A DNA stretch of 64,000 bases from Dryomyza anilis (lineage: Eukaryota; Arthropoda; Insecta; Diptera; Dryomyzidae): assembly GCA_951804985.1 (NCBI GenBank), contig OX638130.1:40390455-40454454 (forward strand). Reading direction: 5' to 3'. The position numbers were made by a program, and so were the translations under genes. Each line of letters starts with the position of its first letter. Positions within the stretch are counted from its first letter, which is position 1. The notes under the pieces were generated by a model. It had not been told where the DNA came from. It was given only the letters and a program-made list of their open reading frames with translations, and did no database searches. Positions 11,400 to 22,586 of this stretch are shown piece after piece.

Positions 11400-11893
11400 G
11401 TTTCCGACTGCAATGTTATATTTGCGACTTGTAAGGGGTAATTTTGTAATAAATGGGGATTTTTGTATTTTAATTGATTTTTCATTAAATTGATAATTTG
11501 GTTAAAAACTATTTTTTATAGTAAGTTTTGATGTTATTTTTGTTATATTCTTTGATACAAAATATTACCCAATTATTTTTTTATTTCTTATTAATGTGTA
11601 TATTAGAAATTTTCATAATACTGATTATATTTTTATTTATTTACAGATATTTATATGAAGTAATTCAAATATGCACAGTAAATCAACGGACACATTTTAA
11701 TAGTTAGCGCAACACCAAGTTCTTTTGTAATTATTTTGAATTTATTTAAAAATCCTATATTTTAATTACTAATAAATTTATTATAAAATTAAAACTTATG
11801 TTACTGAATTTATTCTAAGTCTGTTAAAATTAGTAGTAAATCAATAAATATGAAAATCCGTAATTTTCAAAAATTATGTCCACTCCGTTTTAT
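11400..11893. other. Non-coding stretch, presumed interior of the CAAGAAAC transposon
   Basis: AT-rich with no ORF of interest. It lies between the 5' end of LINE B and the hAT-A target site and ends CCACTCCGTTTTATAACAAA, containing the CCGTTT motif of the outer element. Confidence 0.4.
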
Positions 11894-11901
11894 AACAAAA
11901 A

Positions 11902-13779
11902 CAGAGTTCGGAAAAACTCACTCACGTTCACTCATGCTCATGAACGTGAACACAAATTTAATATCGTTGCTTCACATTTCATGAACACTTGTTGCCTCAA
12001 ATGAGTACGATCAAAAGTGAATACTCGTTATAGATTTGAAATACGTTGCTCGTGAACGAGAGTAATGATTTTCTTCTGTTTACTCTTTATTCACGAAAGT
12101 GAAGCAACTAAAATTTTCTATGTTATTCGTATTCATAATTTATCAAATTTAGCAAAACTTTTTATTCACGCTGCGTATGTAGTTAAGTGTTGCTTATTGT
12201 GGTCATGGGTAAAAAACAATTTTATTACCAAAAAAATTGTATTGCGGAACTCGATTGCGGACATCGTAGGATGCCATTTGGAGTGGGTCCGAAAACTAAT
12301 TTTTGACCCAATCATTTTTATTGCGAAAATAGATTGCGAACATCATGGGATGCCTAATGGTATCATTTAGAGTGGTCAATGTCCACCAATTACCAATTTT
12401 GACGCCTCAAATTTTATTTCGATTGCGGACTTCATGGGATGCCTAATGGTACCATTTAGAGTGGTCAATGACCACCAATTACCAATTTCGACCACGTAAC
12501 TTTTATTGCGGAAATCGATTGCGGACTTCATGGGATGCTTAATGGTACCTTCTGGAGTGGTCAATGACCACCATTAGTGGGTCCGAAAACCAATTATTGA
12601 CACAAACATTTTAATTGCGAAAATCGATTGCGGACATTATGGGATTCCTAATGATACCATTTGGAGTGGTCAATGACCACCAATAACCAAATTTTTTACC
12701 ACAAACAATTTATAGCGGAAATCGATTGCGGACATCATGGGATGTCTAATGGTACCATTTGGAGTGGTCAATGACCACAATAACCAATTTTGACCACAAA
12801 ACTTTTATTGCGGAAATCGATTGCGAACTTCATGGGATGCCTAATGGTACCATTTGGAGTGGTCCATAAACCCTTTGTGTTTGTCAAAACCCCCATCAAA
12901 ATTTATCTTCTTATCGATTTTCGAAATAAATATATGTGGGTCAAAAATTGGTTTTCGGACCCACTATTGATGGTCATTGACCACTTCAAATGGTAATATT
13001 AGGCATCCCATGATGTCCGCAATCGATCTCCGCAATAAAATTTGAGGGGTCAAAAATTGGTCATTGGTGGTCATTGACTACTCCAAATGATACTATTAGG
13101 CATCCCATGAAGTCCGCAATCGATTTCCCCAATAAAAGTTTTGTGCTCAAAATTGGTTATTGGTGGTCATTGAGCACTCCAAATGGACCATAAGGCATCC
13201 CATGAAGTCCGCAATCGATCTCCGCAATACAATTTGAGGGGTCAAAAATTGGTCATTGGTGGTCATTGACCACTCCAAATGGTACCATTAGACATCCCAT
13301 GATGTCCGCAATCGATTTCCGCAATAAAAAGGTTTGGGTTAATTGGTTTTCGGACCCACTGTTGGTGGTCATTGACCACTCCAAATCCAAACCACTCCAA
13401 CCATTTTGGGTAAAATTTTTTATTTTTTTTTTACCCACTTTTTGAGATATGTTTTAATTTTCTTCAAAGGCTACACTCAACATGTGAATAAAAAGATTTG
13501 CCAATTTGATTGTGAACACTTTTGAATATGAAAAGAAGAAAAAATAATTTGTTGCTCATCTCTTATGAGGAGTAAAAATGTAGCGAATGTGAGTACTCGT
13601 GAGCAGCCAAATTCTGTTCGATAACGAGTGTTCACTTTAGAATAACGAGTAAGTCGGATTTTTCTTGCTTACTCGCTCGTGAAGTGTGAAGAAAAATAAT
13701 GAACTTTCTTATTCATTTATGAAGATTTATCGTGAGTGAATAATTTTGAATATTCATTTATGAGTATTGCCGTACCCTG
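11902..13779. mobile_element. hAT-A copy A: foldback-like non-autonomous hAT element
   Basis: The left terminus is CAGAGTTCGGAAAAACTCAC. The right terminus, reverse-complemented, is CAGGGTACGGCAATACTCAT. The element is bounded by an exact 8-bp duplication AACAAAAA (11894-11901 and 13780-13787), which is hAT-type. The outer arms contain ACTCACTCACG/GTGAACG repeats in opposite orientation. The inner arms hold several copies of a roughly 100-bp module in forward orientation on the left (12180-12870) and inverted orientation on the right (12950-13390), giving a long stem. No transposase is present, so mobility would depend on a hAT enzyme in trans. Confidence 0.9.
12180..13430. repeat. About 100-bp module repeated in both orientations (within hAT-A copy A)
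   Basis: The core reads GATTGCGGACATCATGGGAT, then GCCTAATGGTACCATTTGGA, then GTGGTCAATGACCAC. About seven forward units (near 12250, 12320, 12420, 12515, 12627, 12725, 12818) face about five inverted units (near 12980-13340). GGTACC and ATCGAT sites recur in each unit. A related core occurs in the foldback element at 47520-48925. Confidence 0.9.
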
Positions 13780-13787
13780 AACAAAAA

Positions 13788-13880
13788 TACGGACAGTATA
13801 CGGCGCTGAAACGTTACGTAGACTACGGAGGTCACTTCGTTTTATTTTAAAAATACGGTCCGTTAACGGTCCGTCGATAC
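13788..13880. other. Outer transposon segment between two hAT insertions
   Basis: Contains TACGGACAGTATACGG, ACGGTCCGTTAACGGTCCGT and related motifs matching the 18805-18905 right end of the CAAGAAAC transposon. It ends with GTCGATAC, the target of hAT-B. Confidence 0.6.
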
Positions 13881-15171
13881 TAGGGATGTCGATCCCGGAA
13901 CGTTTTCGCAATCCCTGGATTTCGGGATTTCAAAATTACAATCCCGGGATCCCGGGATTTCCACAAATTAAATCAGTATTCTTTGAAGCATTTAAAATAT
14001 TAACTTTAAGGTTTTCAAACATCTTTAAATACAAAATTACTTGTACTAAGCTGAACACAGCTGTGGAAAAAAGTGTTAAAATTTATTCGATCTTAGGGTG
14101 AAATCTTCTACTGTTATTTGGATTCGATCGAGTAGATATTTTACGTTATGTTCCATTATTACGATGTCCAACAAAATAGTATTATTACCATATTTGATCA
14201 GTTGCAGGAATATTTGAATACATTTGTGGCAGAGTTTTAACAAATTGGCCAAATTTTTTGTTTTTGCCATTTAAATTTTTTTTTATAATTTTTTCCCTTT
14301 TGTTATAAATATTTATTATATTAAAACAATACCAATATTTGATTAAACGCGAAAAATCGTGCCCAAAAGTTATTCAAAAAATAACTAAACTTTTTTATTC
14401 TGATTATAAAACTTTCGAAATTTTAGTACCTACTGTCTGTATTACGAAACGAACAACGAAACGAATATTTTTCAAACTTTGAAATGAATATAAAATTACG
14501 TCACTTTCGTCTAATAGTCTTTCGTTTTCAAATACATAAAAAAGCCCCTAATTAAACTTTTAATGATAATTTTTAACATTTTTAATGTTTAACTTTAACT
14601 TTTTTAAAATAAGTTACAGGTTTTAATTATTGATGTTTCGAAAATATTGTTGATTTTGTTTTGATGGCGACATATCATTAATTTCAAAACAGCCCAGCAA
14701 ACCAAACGATAATTTTACTTTTTAAATGGTTTGTAGGGAAATTATTTGACTTTGGATTGTAATTGAATAACAATTAAAAAAAATCGTTATCTGAATTTAA
14801 ATTTCATGTCACTTGGCTTTAAAACTTATACATTTTTTTAAAATTACGTCACTTTCGTCGAATAGTTATTTTTTAGAAAATGTAGAAATAGGCACTAAAT
14901 CAGAGTTCGGAAATACTCACTCACGTTCACTCATGCTCATGAACGTGAACACAAATTTCATATCGTTGCTTCACAGTTCATGAACACTCTGCCTCAGATG
15001 AGTACGATCAAAAGTGAATACTCGTTATATATTTGAAATACGTTGCTCGTGAACGAGAGTAATGATTTTCTTCTGTTTACTCTTTATTCACGAAGGTGAA
15101 GAAACTAAAATTGTCTATGTTATTCATATTCATAAATGATAAAGATCAAATTTAGCAAAACTTTTTATTCA

Positions 15172-16051
15172 CACTCAGAAGAACTTGTACCATTAAGTAC
15201 TTTATGGTACGACCATTGATCTTATGATTCATGTATTAATAGTTTTTTCTTTTTAAATCAAAAGTTTTCTAATTAATTCAATAGTATTTGAAAAATTCAC
15301 TACCATAAATTTAAATATTTCAATATTATTTTTTTAAATAGAATAAATACTGTTGTTTTAATGGTTTCCTCCTATAATAATAAACGTGGTGTAAAAAAAA
15401 CATAAAACGAATACAAACATGTTCGTTTTGTACGTCATTCTGCGTGTTTACTCAAAATGGTCGCTTGTATTTTTTTATAATAATCCACATTATTAAACGC
15501 GACATTGGTAAGGACTCAATATATTTAATGTAAATAAATTATATTTATATACATATTTATATTTTTATTTATTACAGAAAATAAGTAATACATCGAACTT
15601 CTATTATGGCAACGGACTCAAAAATAACTGCAGAGTCAAGTACTACAATCAATTATTGGAAACCAAAGCAAACATTAAATGTGTTATAACCTTTTGCAGC
15701 AATAAGTGTCTTCTTATGTGTGTTTTGTAAAAGTGAATATCAATTTCGACATTTAAATAAAATAAATTATACAATAAATTAACTAAAATACATTTTTGTT
15801 TTAATAAATTATTAGGAAAATGTAATTCGACTTTACCATAAAATTAATAATACGTATCATTAAATGTGTATAGGTCTTTCTTATTGTAATCAAAATATCA
15901 CATTATAAAATGTATGGTACAACCACACATTGTATTAACAGTTTCAATATTACTGAACTAATGGGACGCATCCTATTGACCAATTTTAATGGTATAAATT
16001 ATTGTTTTTCTATTGAAATACTATCAATTTACCATGATTTTTTTCTGGGAG
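15172..16051. mobile_element. 880-bp CAC-ended non-autonomous element, TSD CA
   Basis: Comparison with copy A (TTTATTCACGCTGCGTATG) shows that the insertion begins CACTCAGAAGAAC and ends TTTTTTTCTGGGAG, with CA duplicated on both sides (15170-15171 and 16052-16053). Ends resemble the 5367 and 35547 elements. Non-coding apart from a 25-codon open stretch near 15606; no transposase found. Confidence 0.8.
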
Positions 16052-16069
16052 CACGCTGCGTATGTAGTT

Positions 16070-16930
16070 AAGTGTTGCTTATTGGGGTTATGGGTAAAAA
16101 AACAATTTTATTACCAAAAAAATTGTATTGCGGAACTCGATTGCGGACATCATATGATGCCTAATGGTACCTTCTGGTGTGGTCAATGACCACCATTAGT
16201 GGGTCCGAAAACCAATTATTGACACAAACGTTTTTATTGCGAAAATCGATTGCGGACATTATGGGATGCCTAATGATACCATTTGGAGTGGTCAATGACC
16301 ACCAATGACCAAATTTTTGACCACAAACATTTTATAGCGGAAATCGATTGCGGACATCATGGGATGTCTAATGGTACCATTTGGAGTGGTCAATGACCAC
16401 AATAACCAATTTTTGACCACAAAACTTTTATTGCGGAAATCGATTGCGAACTTTAAGGGATGCCTAATGGTACCATTTCGAGTGGTCCATAACCCCTTTG
16501 TGTTGGTCAAAACCTCCATCAAAACATATTTTTTCGATTTTCGAAATAAAAATATGTGGGTCAAAAATTGGTTTTCGGATCCACTATGATGGTCATTGAC
16601 CACTTCAAATGGTAATATTAGGCATCCCATGATGTCCGCAATCGATCTCCGCAATAAAATTTGAGGGGTCAAAAATTGGTCATTGACCACTTCAAATGGT
16701 ACCATTACACATCCCATGAAGTCCGCAATCGATCTCCGCAATAAAAGTTTTGTGGTCAATATTGGTGGTCATTGACCACTCCAAATGGTACCATTAGACA
16801 TCCCATGATGTCCGCAATCGATAAAAAGGGTTGGGTTAATTGGTTTTCGGACCCACTGGTGGTGGTCATTGACCACTCCAAATACAAACCACTCCAACCA
16901 TTTTGGGTCAAAAAAAAATTTTTTTACCCA
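16070..16930. repeat. About 100-bp module array in hAT-A copy B
   Basis: Three to four forward units (16135-16460) and three to four inverted units (16600-16830) of the GATTGCGGACATCATGGGAT module, flanking a short centre at 16490-16570. It has fewer units than copy A. Confidence 0.9.
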
Positions 16931-17068
16931 CTTTTTGAGATATGTTTTAATTTTCTTCAAAGGCTACACTCCACATGTGAATAAAAAGAATTGCCAATTT
17001 GATTGTGAACACTTTTGAATATGAACAGAAGAAAAAATAATTTGTTGCTCATCTCTTATGAGGAGTAA

Positions 17069-17800
17069 CCAGTTGGGAAGGTTAGATCACATGGGAAATT
17101 TTAAAGTAGGTGTAATTATGATAGTTCGGATTATCAAAATTATAGTCGGTCTAAGCCGACTATAAATACCCTACACATATGTGTGGTTACCATTCAAAGT
17201 GATATATAGGTCACCAGGGTATACGAATCCTGAAAATAACTACAAACATTCAATCGCTGAAGAATTTCCATTCATTTGATACCCATATTTACATATGGGT
17301 AGGTGTACCGAATATCGATTTCTTTTTTGGTGAACCACAAGTCTTTTCGCCGGAAAACATTATTATCATGTATTTGAGCATGATGTCAATATATATTTGA
17401 TCTAAACAGTTTACCTAAGCACGTATACATAAAAATTGATCTTTATATGTACATTTTATATGAGGTATTTGAACATAAGTGGTCGGATCATAGGTCACAA
17501 TGGACCGATCTCGCCAATTTTTTCGCACATACAGCGTAGGTATATTAGTAATCTAAGTTATAAGTTTCATTTATCTAGCTCTTCAATTTTAAAAGTCTTA
17601 GGGATTTCAACAGACAGACAGACAGACGGACAGACAGACGGACAGACAGACATACGGACAGACGGACATCGCTAAATCGACTCAGGAGGTCATGCTGATC
17701 AAGAATATATATACTTTTCCATACCGGAGATGCTTCCTTCTGGGTGTTACAAACGGCGTACCAAACTGAATATACCCTTTCACTCTTAGTGTAGGGTATA
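17069..17800 (+). mobile_element. mini-me / Helentron-like element, copy 2 (filled site)
   Basis: Full-length copy from CCAGTTGGGAAGG to GTGTAGGGTATA, with the AGTCGG hairpin, a long (GACR)n tract (17609-17667), and the 3' hairpin. Copy A of hAT-A keeps the empty site (GAGGAGTAAAAATGTAGC), so the insertion is precise and creates no duplication longer than one or two A residues, as expected for Helitron-like transposition. Confidence 0.9.
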
Positions 17801-18907
17801 AAAATGTAGCGAATGTGAGCAGCCAAATTCTGTTCGATAACGAGTGTTCACCTTAGAATAACGAGTAAGTCGGATTTTTCTTGCTTACTCGCTCGTGAAG
17901 TGTGAAGAAAAATAATGAACTTTCTTATTCATTTATGAAGATTTATCGTGAGTGAATAATTTTGAATATTCATTTATGAGTATTGCCGTACCCTGCACTA
18001 AATTAATAAATAAAAAAAAGGAAAATATTTTAAGTGAAATAAGTAATTGAAGACTGGATGCAATAAGAGCGTTATGTTAAAAGATAAGTTTTGATATATT
18101 TGAGTTTAAATTATTGGAATGTTTGTATCTCATAAAATAATGAACCGATATTATTAGGTCAAAATTTTCATCAAAAATACTATATGAAATAAAGACAAAA
18201 AAATGTTACTTGTTAAATTTAAATATGCAAAATTTACAATATCAGACAATTTTAATTTAACAAGTAAAAAAAATGTTTGCTTTTATTTAATTTAGTATTT
18301 ATAACTTTTTACCCAAGAGGCGTAACTGGGGTTAAAAGGGGATACATGACGCTACATAACAATGCATAGAAATTATTTTTTCTAATAGTCTTTTACTCAT
18401 ACAAAATTTTAATTTTGAAAAAAATTTAATTTATTTTGCTTATATTTCGAAAATAAAATTTTTCACGCTTAAAAGCAAATTTGTATATTGTAGCGCAAGG
18501 TTTTATGGGTCTAATATCGAAAAGTTACTTTCTGTATTTTCTTTTGTTGAATTTTTAAAAATACAAGAAGACCAAAATAATGGTTTATTAAAAAATGGGC
18601 TATTTTTTGAAAACTAGAGCCAAATTTAGAAAACTAATACCATTTTCAGGATTAGTGCCATAAATGTATCCAATATTTGCTGAAACTTTTACTACACTAA
18701 AATTATTTTAGGACAGAAAATCCCGTGATTTCAGTTTTGAATCCCGGGATTATTTCGGGACTGATTTTAGGCTCAATCCCGGGATCGACATACCTAGTCG
18801 ATACTGTAAGAAAATCGGTTTCGAACACCGTTCTCTGTACTGTATACGGCTCCGTAATAAGGTGCTGTGCCGTTAACGGCACGTATACGGTACATTTTGT
18901 TTCTTGG

Positions 18908-19445
18908 GCTATTTCTGTGTTGTCAAATATCCACAAAATTTTTGAAAAAGTAATGTGCAATCAATAACAGATATAGAAAAGCAGAATATATGACTCAGTC
19001 ATCAATTTGGTTTTAAAAAAAATTCCGGAACGGATGAAGCGGTAATTAATGCGGTTAACTTCATATGCTAAGGTTTAGACCAAGGATCTAACTGTGTTGC
19101 TGGTATGTTTTACGACTTCACAAAAGTCTTTGATTTAGTGGATCAGGACATATTACTTAAAGTCTAATTTTAAGTTTTCTTTGAAACCGGAAGCAGTGTG
19201 TTCAAGTTGGCGACAAGAAAAAAATACTTTAATGCCGATCACGTGTGGAGTGCCTCAGGGCAGTGTGCTTGTTCCTTTGCTGCACGCTGCAAAAAAAAGG
19301 GCTCTCCCAAACACAATTTTGCAGGCATTAACATATATGTTTGGGATTTTATGTAAACATAATATATAATTGACTGATAAATCATTTGTAAACAGGGTTG
19401 TATTGAGACTTGAACAGTGTTGTAATGAGCTCTGACTAAATTATA
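18908..19445 (+). pseudogene. LINE A reverse transcriptase, continuation after the 15-kb insert
   Basis: Continues directly from DQYRP at 3809: ISVLSNIHKIFEKVMCNQ (18911-18966), HQFGFKKNSGTDEAVINAVN (about 19005-19065), MFYDFTKVFDLVDQDILL (motif A, about 19107-19160), GVPQGSVLVPLL (19246-19281), and traces of the segment around and after FADD (LPNTILQALTYMF, then NRVVLRLEQCCNEL to about 19437). Stops and frameshifts are frequent and FADD itself is not legible. The sequence departs from LINE at about 19447. Confidence 0.8.
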
Positions 19446-19446
19446 A

Positions 19447-20640
19447 TATCCCGGAAACATTTTAATGTTGCTCCTTAAAATGGAGTATGTTCTAATGGAA
19501 ACATAATAATTACTACATCCAAACAAAATAAATGTTTGAACCGAAACATAAATATGTTCAAAATAAAACATGATTTTGAACGACCTAAATATAAATATGT
19601 TTTCAGTGAAACATATAAGTTGTTTCAGTACATAAAGTAGTATGTTTGCATATTTAAATATTTTTGGAAAGAAATCCTGAAAATAACATAAAAATAAAAA
19701 ATTGTTTTTATTAAAAATCTTCAAACATGCACAGTGGAACATTATAATAATAGAATTCATATACAAATTTTTAAATGCATAAATAACTGCAAGTACAAGT
19801 GACAGCATCAATGAATGCACAATTGCACCAGCAGACGCTAAACCAGACGATCCAGGCTCGCTTTATATTTGGTACAGTTACAGTTGATCTCAGTACAGCA
19901 CATAGCGTAGGCAAGGAATTCACGGAGGCTTTTGTAAAAAAACATGCCAAATTCTGTTTGAAAATCGAAACACAGATTTTTATTTGAGGTTTTTTCACTT
20001 TAGTTTCAGAAATTATATACTGCACTATATTATACTCTGTTACTATTTGTATTTTTTATAACACAATTTATATATTTATTTAATTTACCAATAACAAAAT
20101 TATTACCGACGCGAACACGTTTTCTCAACGAACAACTACGGTCATCGCAGAAAATGCCGATGACCGTAGGTAGAAAATTCTGCTCAACGTGTGCCAACTT
20201 CGTATACAAGAAGAATGTTGCTAGAATACACTTATTTAAATCCAATTTCTTTTTTGTTTGTTTATAAACATCAATATGTTCAAACGATGGCGTCGGTAGA
20301 AAATGCTGCACAACGTTGCCAACTTCGTCAGTCGATAAATTATCGAATTAAGACGAGCGTTGCGAACATACGTTGTATTTAGATTTGATTAGCATATTCT
20401 GTGTTTCGAAACATAGTTTTAGCCAAGTAAATTGCCATATTTAGTTTATTCAAATGCAATTAAAATTTTATGTTGGTATTGTAACATATTTATTGTAAAT
20501 TTGACAGATTCTGCTGGACAATATAATAATGTATACACGTGAACAAACATAAGTTCAATTTCGATTATAATTTAATTACACTTCATTCCTAATACATGTA
20601 TGGTAATTTCGTATTACTTTTTAATTACATTCAAACATAT
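19447..20640. other. Unassigned AT-rich DNA with repeated GAAACAT words
   Basis: Multiple CGAAACATA/GAAACAT words occur at 19450-19640 and near 20400, suggesting an unidentified transposon. A near-direct repeat (CGTMGGTAGAAAATKCTGC, then CAACG, then CCAACTTCG) lies at about 20165 and 20291. ORFs here have no recognisable domain. Confidence 0.35.
20136..20169. other. Perfect 12-bp stem hairpin
   Basis: CTACGGTCATCG (20136-20147) and its exact complement CGATGACCGTAG (20158-20169) are separated by a 10-nt loop. It is not followed by a T run. The role is unknown; it is probably part of a mobile element. Confidence 0.7.
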
Positions 20641-20655
20641 TCAAACAAATCTTTT

Positions 20656-20765
20656 CTATCCGTGTGTTTACTCTTTACATTAACGACATTCAAAATTTTA
20701 ACCTTAATGGGCAACTATTTATATTTGCAGATATATATGTTTGTTTTATCCCTATACTCGAGGTT
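20656..20765 (+). pseudogene. LINE RT fragment around the FADD motif
   Basis: One frame reads LYINDIQNFNLNGQLFIFAD, then ICLFY-like residues, which matches the RT segment between GVPQGSxLGPLLF and the catalytic FADD. Only about 35 codons survive, with a frameshift at the beginning. It overlaps in content with the LINE A fragment at 19246-19350, so it is a second, independent LINE scrap. Confidence 0.55.
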
Positions 20766-20769
20766 TAAT

Positions 20770-22578
20770 TCTGAAAACACAAATATAATTCGACGCATAT
20801 TGGGAAAAAATGAAACAAAACGCGCGCATTTGCATGAAAGAAAAACTTACGGGAATTGTACTTTTTTTTCTTTTATTTGAATTATATAAGTGATATAAAA
20901 ACATTAATATTATTAGAATCGACCAATCCGTCTTTTTGGTGTAACTCTCTAAAGTTGGTGATTTGGTATGATATTACCTTGAACATATTAAAGGCTTTAC
21001 TAAAATTATCGAAAAATTCTAAAATATTTCTGAAATGTAATGTTTTTTTTTTTCATAAAACAAGGATTTACAGGGCTACATTTTGGTTTACCAAGAATTC
21101 GTATGGCCTTATCCGTCTAAAAGGCTGATCCGATTTTGTTAAAATTTTGACCACAGATTCGGTAGGGTCTGGAAAGAATGATAGGCTATATTTTTTGCTA
21201 ATTTCAAACACAATAAAAAAAATGTTCACAAAATTTTGACTTTGATGGTCCACAGAATATCCTAAACTTTTTTTAAATTATCCTTTAATATTTTTTAAAC
21301 TAATATTACACTTTTATACTTGATTTATAGCTATAAGTATGAAGAAAAATATTATATTAAATATAACATAATTTTTAATGTGATCAAACATCCATAAACT
21401 CTAAAAACGCGGCTGCGTGACCTTTAAATCGCATTCTAAAAATCTGAAAAAATTATAGAGAAATCTTCTGCATAGGCTAAAATTGTATTAGCTTTTTGAA
21501 AATTACATATTTTTCGTTTTTCCGGGGCACCGTAATGCACTAATATATATTACACCTTGGACGCACTATAACTTGTGAATTCCATAAGTTACCAAAAATA
21601 AAATTACAATTCGAGATTCTCCATTAAATTCTACTATTAGTATCATAATTTCAAAATTCTAGTATAATTTTTCAGTGTTTTAGAGCAACAGAAATTCATG
21701 CGCGTGTTTTATGTTGTTTTTTTCCCCAATGTGCGACGCTGCGCTCATCACAGCGTTTGCGTGTCTATGATGCTTTTCCATGTCGTTAAAACAGCTATAC
21801 TGCGATAATTCAACCAAACGGTTGGAGACAACCTCCATGTCGTTATTAAGCTAAAAAAATGAATATTTTAATTTATTTTCAATAAATTAAAATGAAAAAT
21901 TCTTACAATTTTAATCAAGCCTTTTTTCTGATGTAGGTTACTTCAGAACAAATCAAACCTTAAACATTTTCATTTTTGTTTATGGACATCAAAAATTAAA
22001 AACATATGTTTCTTCTGTCACTTTCAGTAGTTCGCAGTGTTGCATAAATCCACACTTTCGCACTTTATTTTTTTAAATGAAAAATACGAAATATTTTACA
22101 GTCATACTAAATTTTTTTCTCTTTTTTTTTGGAAGAAATGTTTGTTTGTTTTGTTCATGAAGTACAAAAGCGTATATTTTCAAAATTGTACTATTTCCAA
22201 TTTTTATAACTCTAGCTTTCTGATAATAAAATTCTGCACTAAGAAAACAAAGATGATTACCAGAAATATCACAGCCCTAAATATCAAGTTATTTAGAAAT
22301 TATTTAGATCGTCTTTGAGACAACCATCTCTCAAGCATCCGTCAAATACGATAAATATTGCTAGCAACCATCTTTCAAATTTACATCAATTAAACATCTT
22401 ACAAATAGGAAGATAGTTGATGAATATTTGGAAAAGGTACTCCATTAGCATTCGCGGAGTAATTTTTATTTAATTGAAAGAAAATGAATCATGTGTATTT
22501 TTATTTATTCTAGAATTAAAACAGTATCCTGCTTATACATCGCCATAGTCTTTATAAATCATTCGAAGGTAAAATTGT
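20770..22578. other. Unassigned AT-rich region
   Basis: No domain, structured repeat or RNA gene was seen. A few 60-95-codon ORFs (for example 22037-22318 +) have low-complexity composition and no motif. Confidence 0.5.
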
Positions 22579-22586
22579 ACAACAAC

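Larger units (their letters stand above)
4790..11400 (-). mobile_element. LINE B (Jockey-like), minus strand, multiply interrupted
   Basis: Reading on the minus strand from 11400: a short leader, ORF1 with three CCHC knuckles (11290 to about 10200), the start of ORF2 with its endonuclease opening ILYWNANSV (about 10150-10200), a large block of minisatellite, (TA)n and other inserts (7385-10150), then the rest of the endonuclease (7380-6970), RT (6400-5587, with FADD) and C-terminal domain (5364-4900), and an AT-rich 3' tail near 4790-4880. A 220-bp MITE splits RT from the C-terminal domain. ORF order and motifs fit the Jockey clade. The element is inactive. Confidence 0.85.
14901..17995. mobile_element. 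hAT-A copy B, with two later insertions
   Basis: Same termini as copy A (CAGAGTTCGG...CCGTACCCTG) and an exact 8-bp duplication CACTAAAT (14893-14900 and 17996-18003). Aligned with copy A it has two extra blocks, 15172-16051 (CAC-ended element) and 17069-17800 (mini-me), and a deletion of several ~100-bp modules in the left arm. Copy A thus supplies empty sites for both later insertions. Confidence 0.9.
13881..18796. mobile_element. hAT-B: CCCGGG-rich hAT element carrying hAT-A copy B
   Basis: The left end is TAGGGATGTCGATCCCGG; the right end, reverse-complemented, is TAGGTATGTCGATCCCGG. An exact 8-bp duplication GTCGATAC (13873-13880 and 18797-18804) flanks it. Subterminal regions carry ATCCCGGGAT palindromes (near 13950 on the left and 18740-18785 on the right). 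Without the nested hAT-A copy B the element is about 1.8 kb of AT-rich non-coding DNA (13881-14892 and 18004-18796). A sister element is at 41415-42644. Confidence 0.88.
3810..18907. mobile_element. DNA transposon with CAAGAAAC termini, host of several nested elements
   Basis: The left end (from 3810) reads CGCAAGAAACATTTTAACGT. The right end (to 18907), reverse-complemented, reads CCAAGAAACAAAATGTACCG, giving terminal inverted repeats of about 10 bp. Both subterminal regions are dense in CCGTTT/AACGG, ACGGTA and TACGGTC motifs. The flanks are CCT on the left and GCT on the right, so a 2-3 bp target duplication is possible. Removing the element restores the LINE A frame (YRP-ISVLSN). Its own DNA seems to be 3810-4780, about 11400-11894, 13788-13880 and 18797-18907; the rest is later insertions. 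No transposase was recognised, so the superfamily is open. Confidence 0.7.

Noticed and set aside
19239..19820. 193-codon minus-strand ORF
   Set aside because: Low-complexity Phe/Ile/Tyr composition, overlaps LINE A RT sense codons, no motif.
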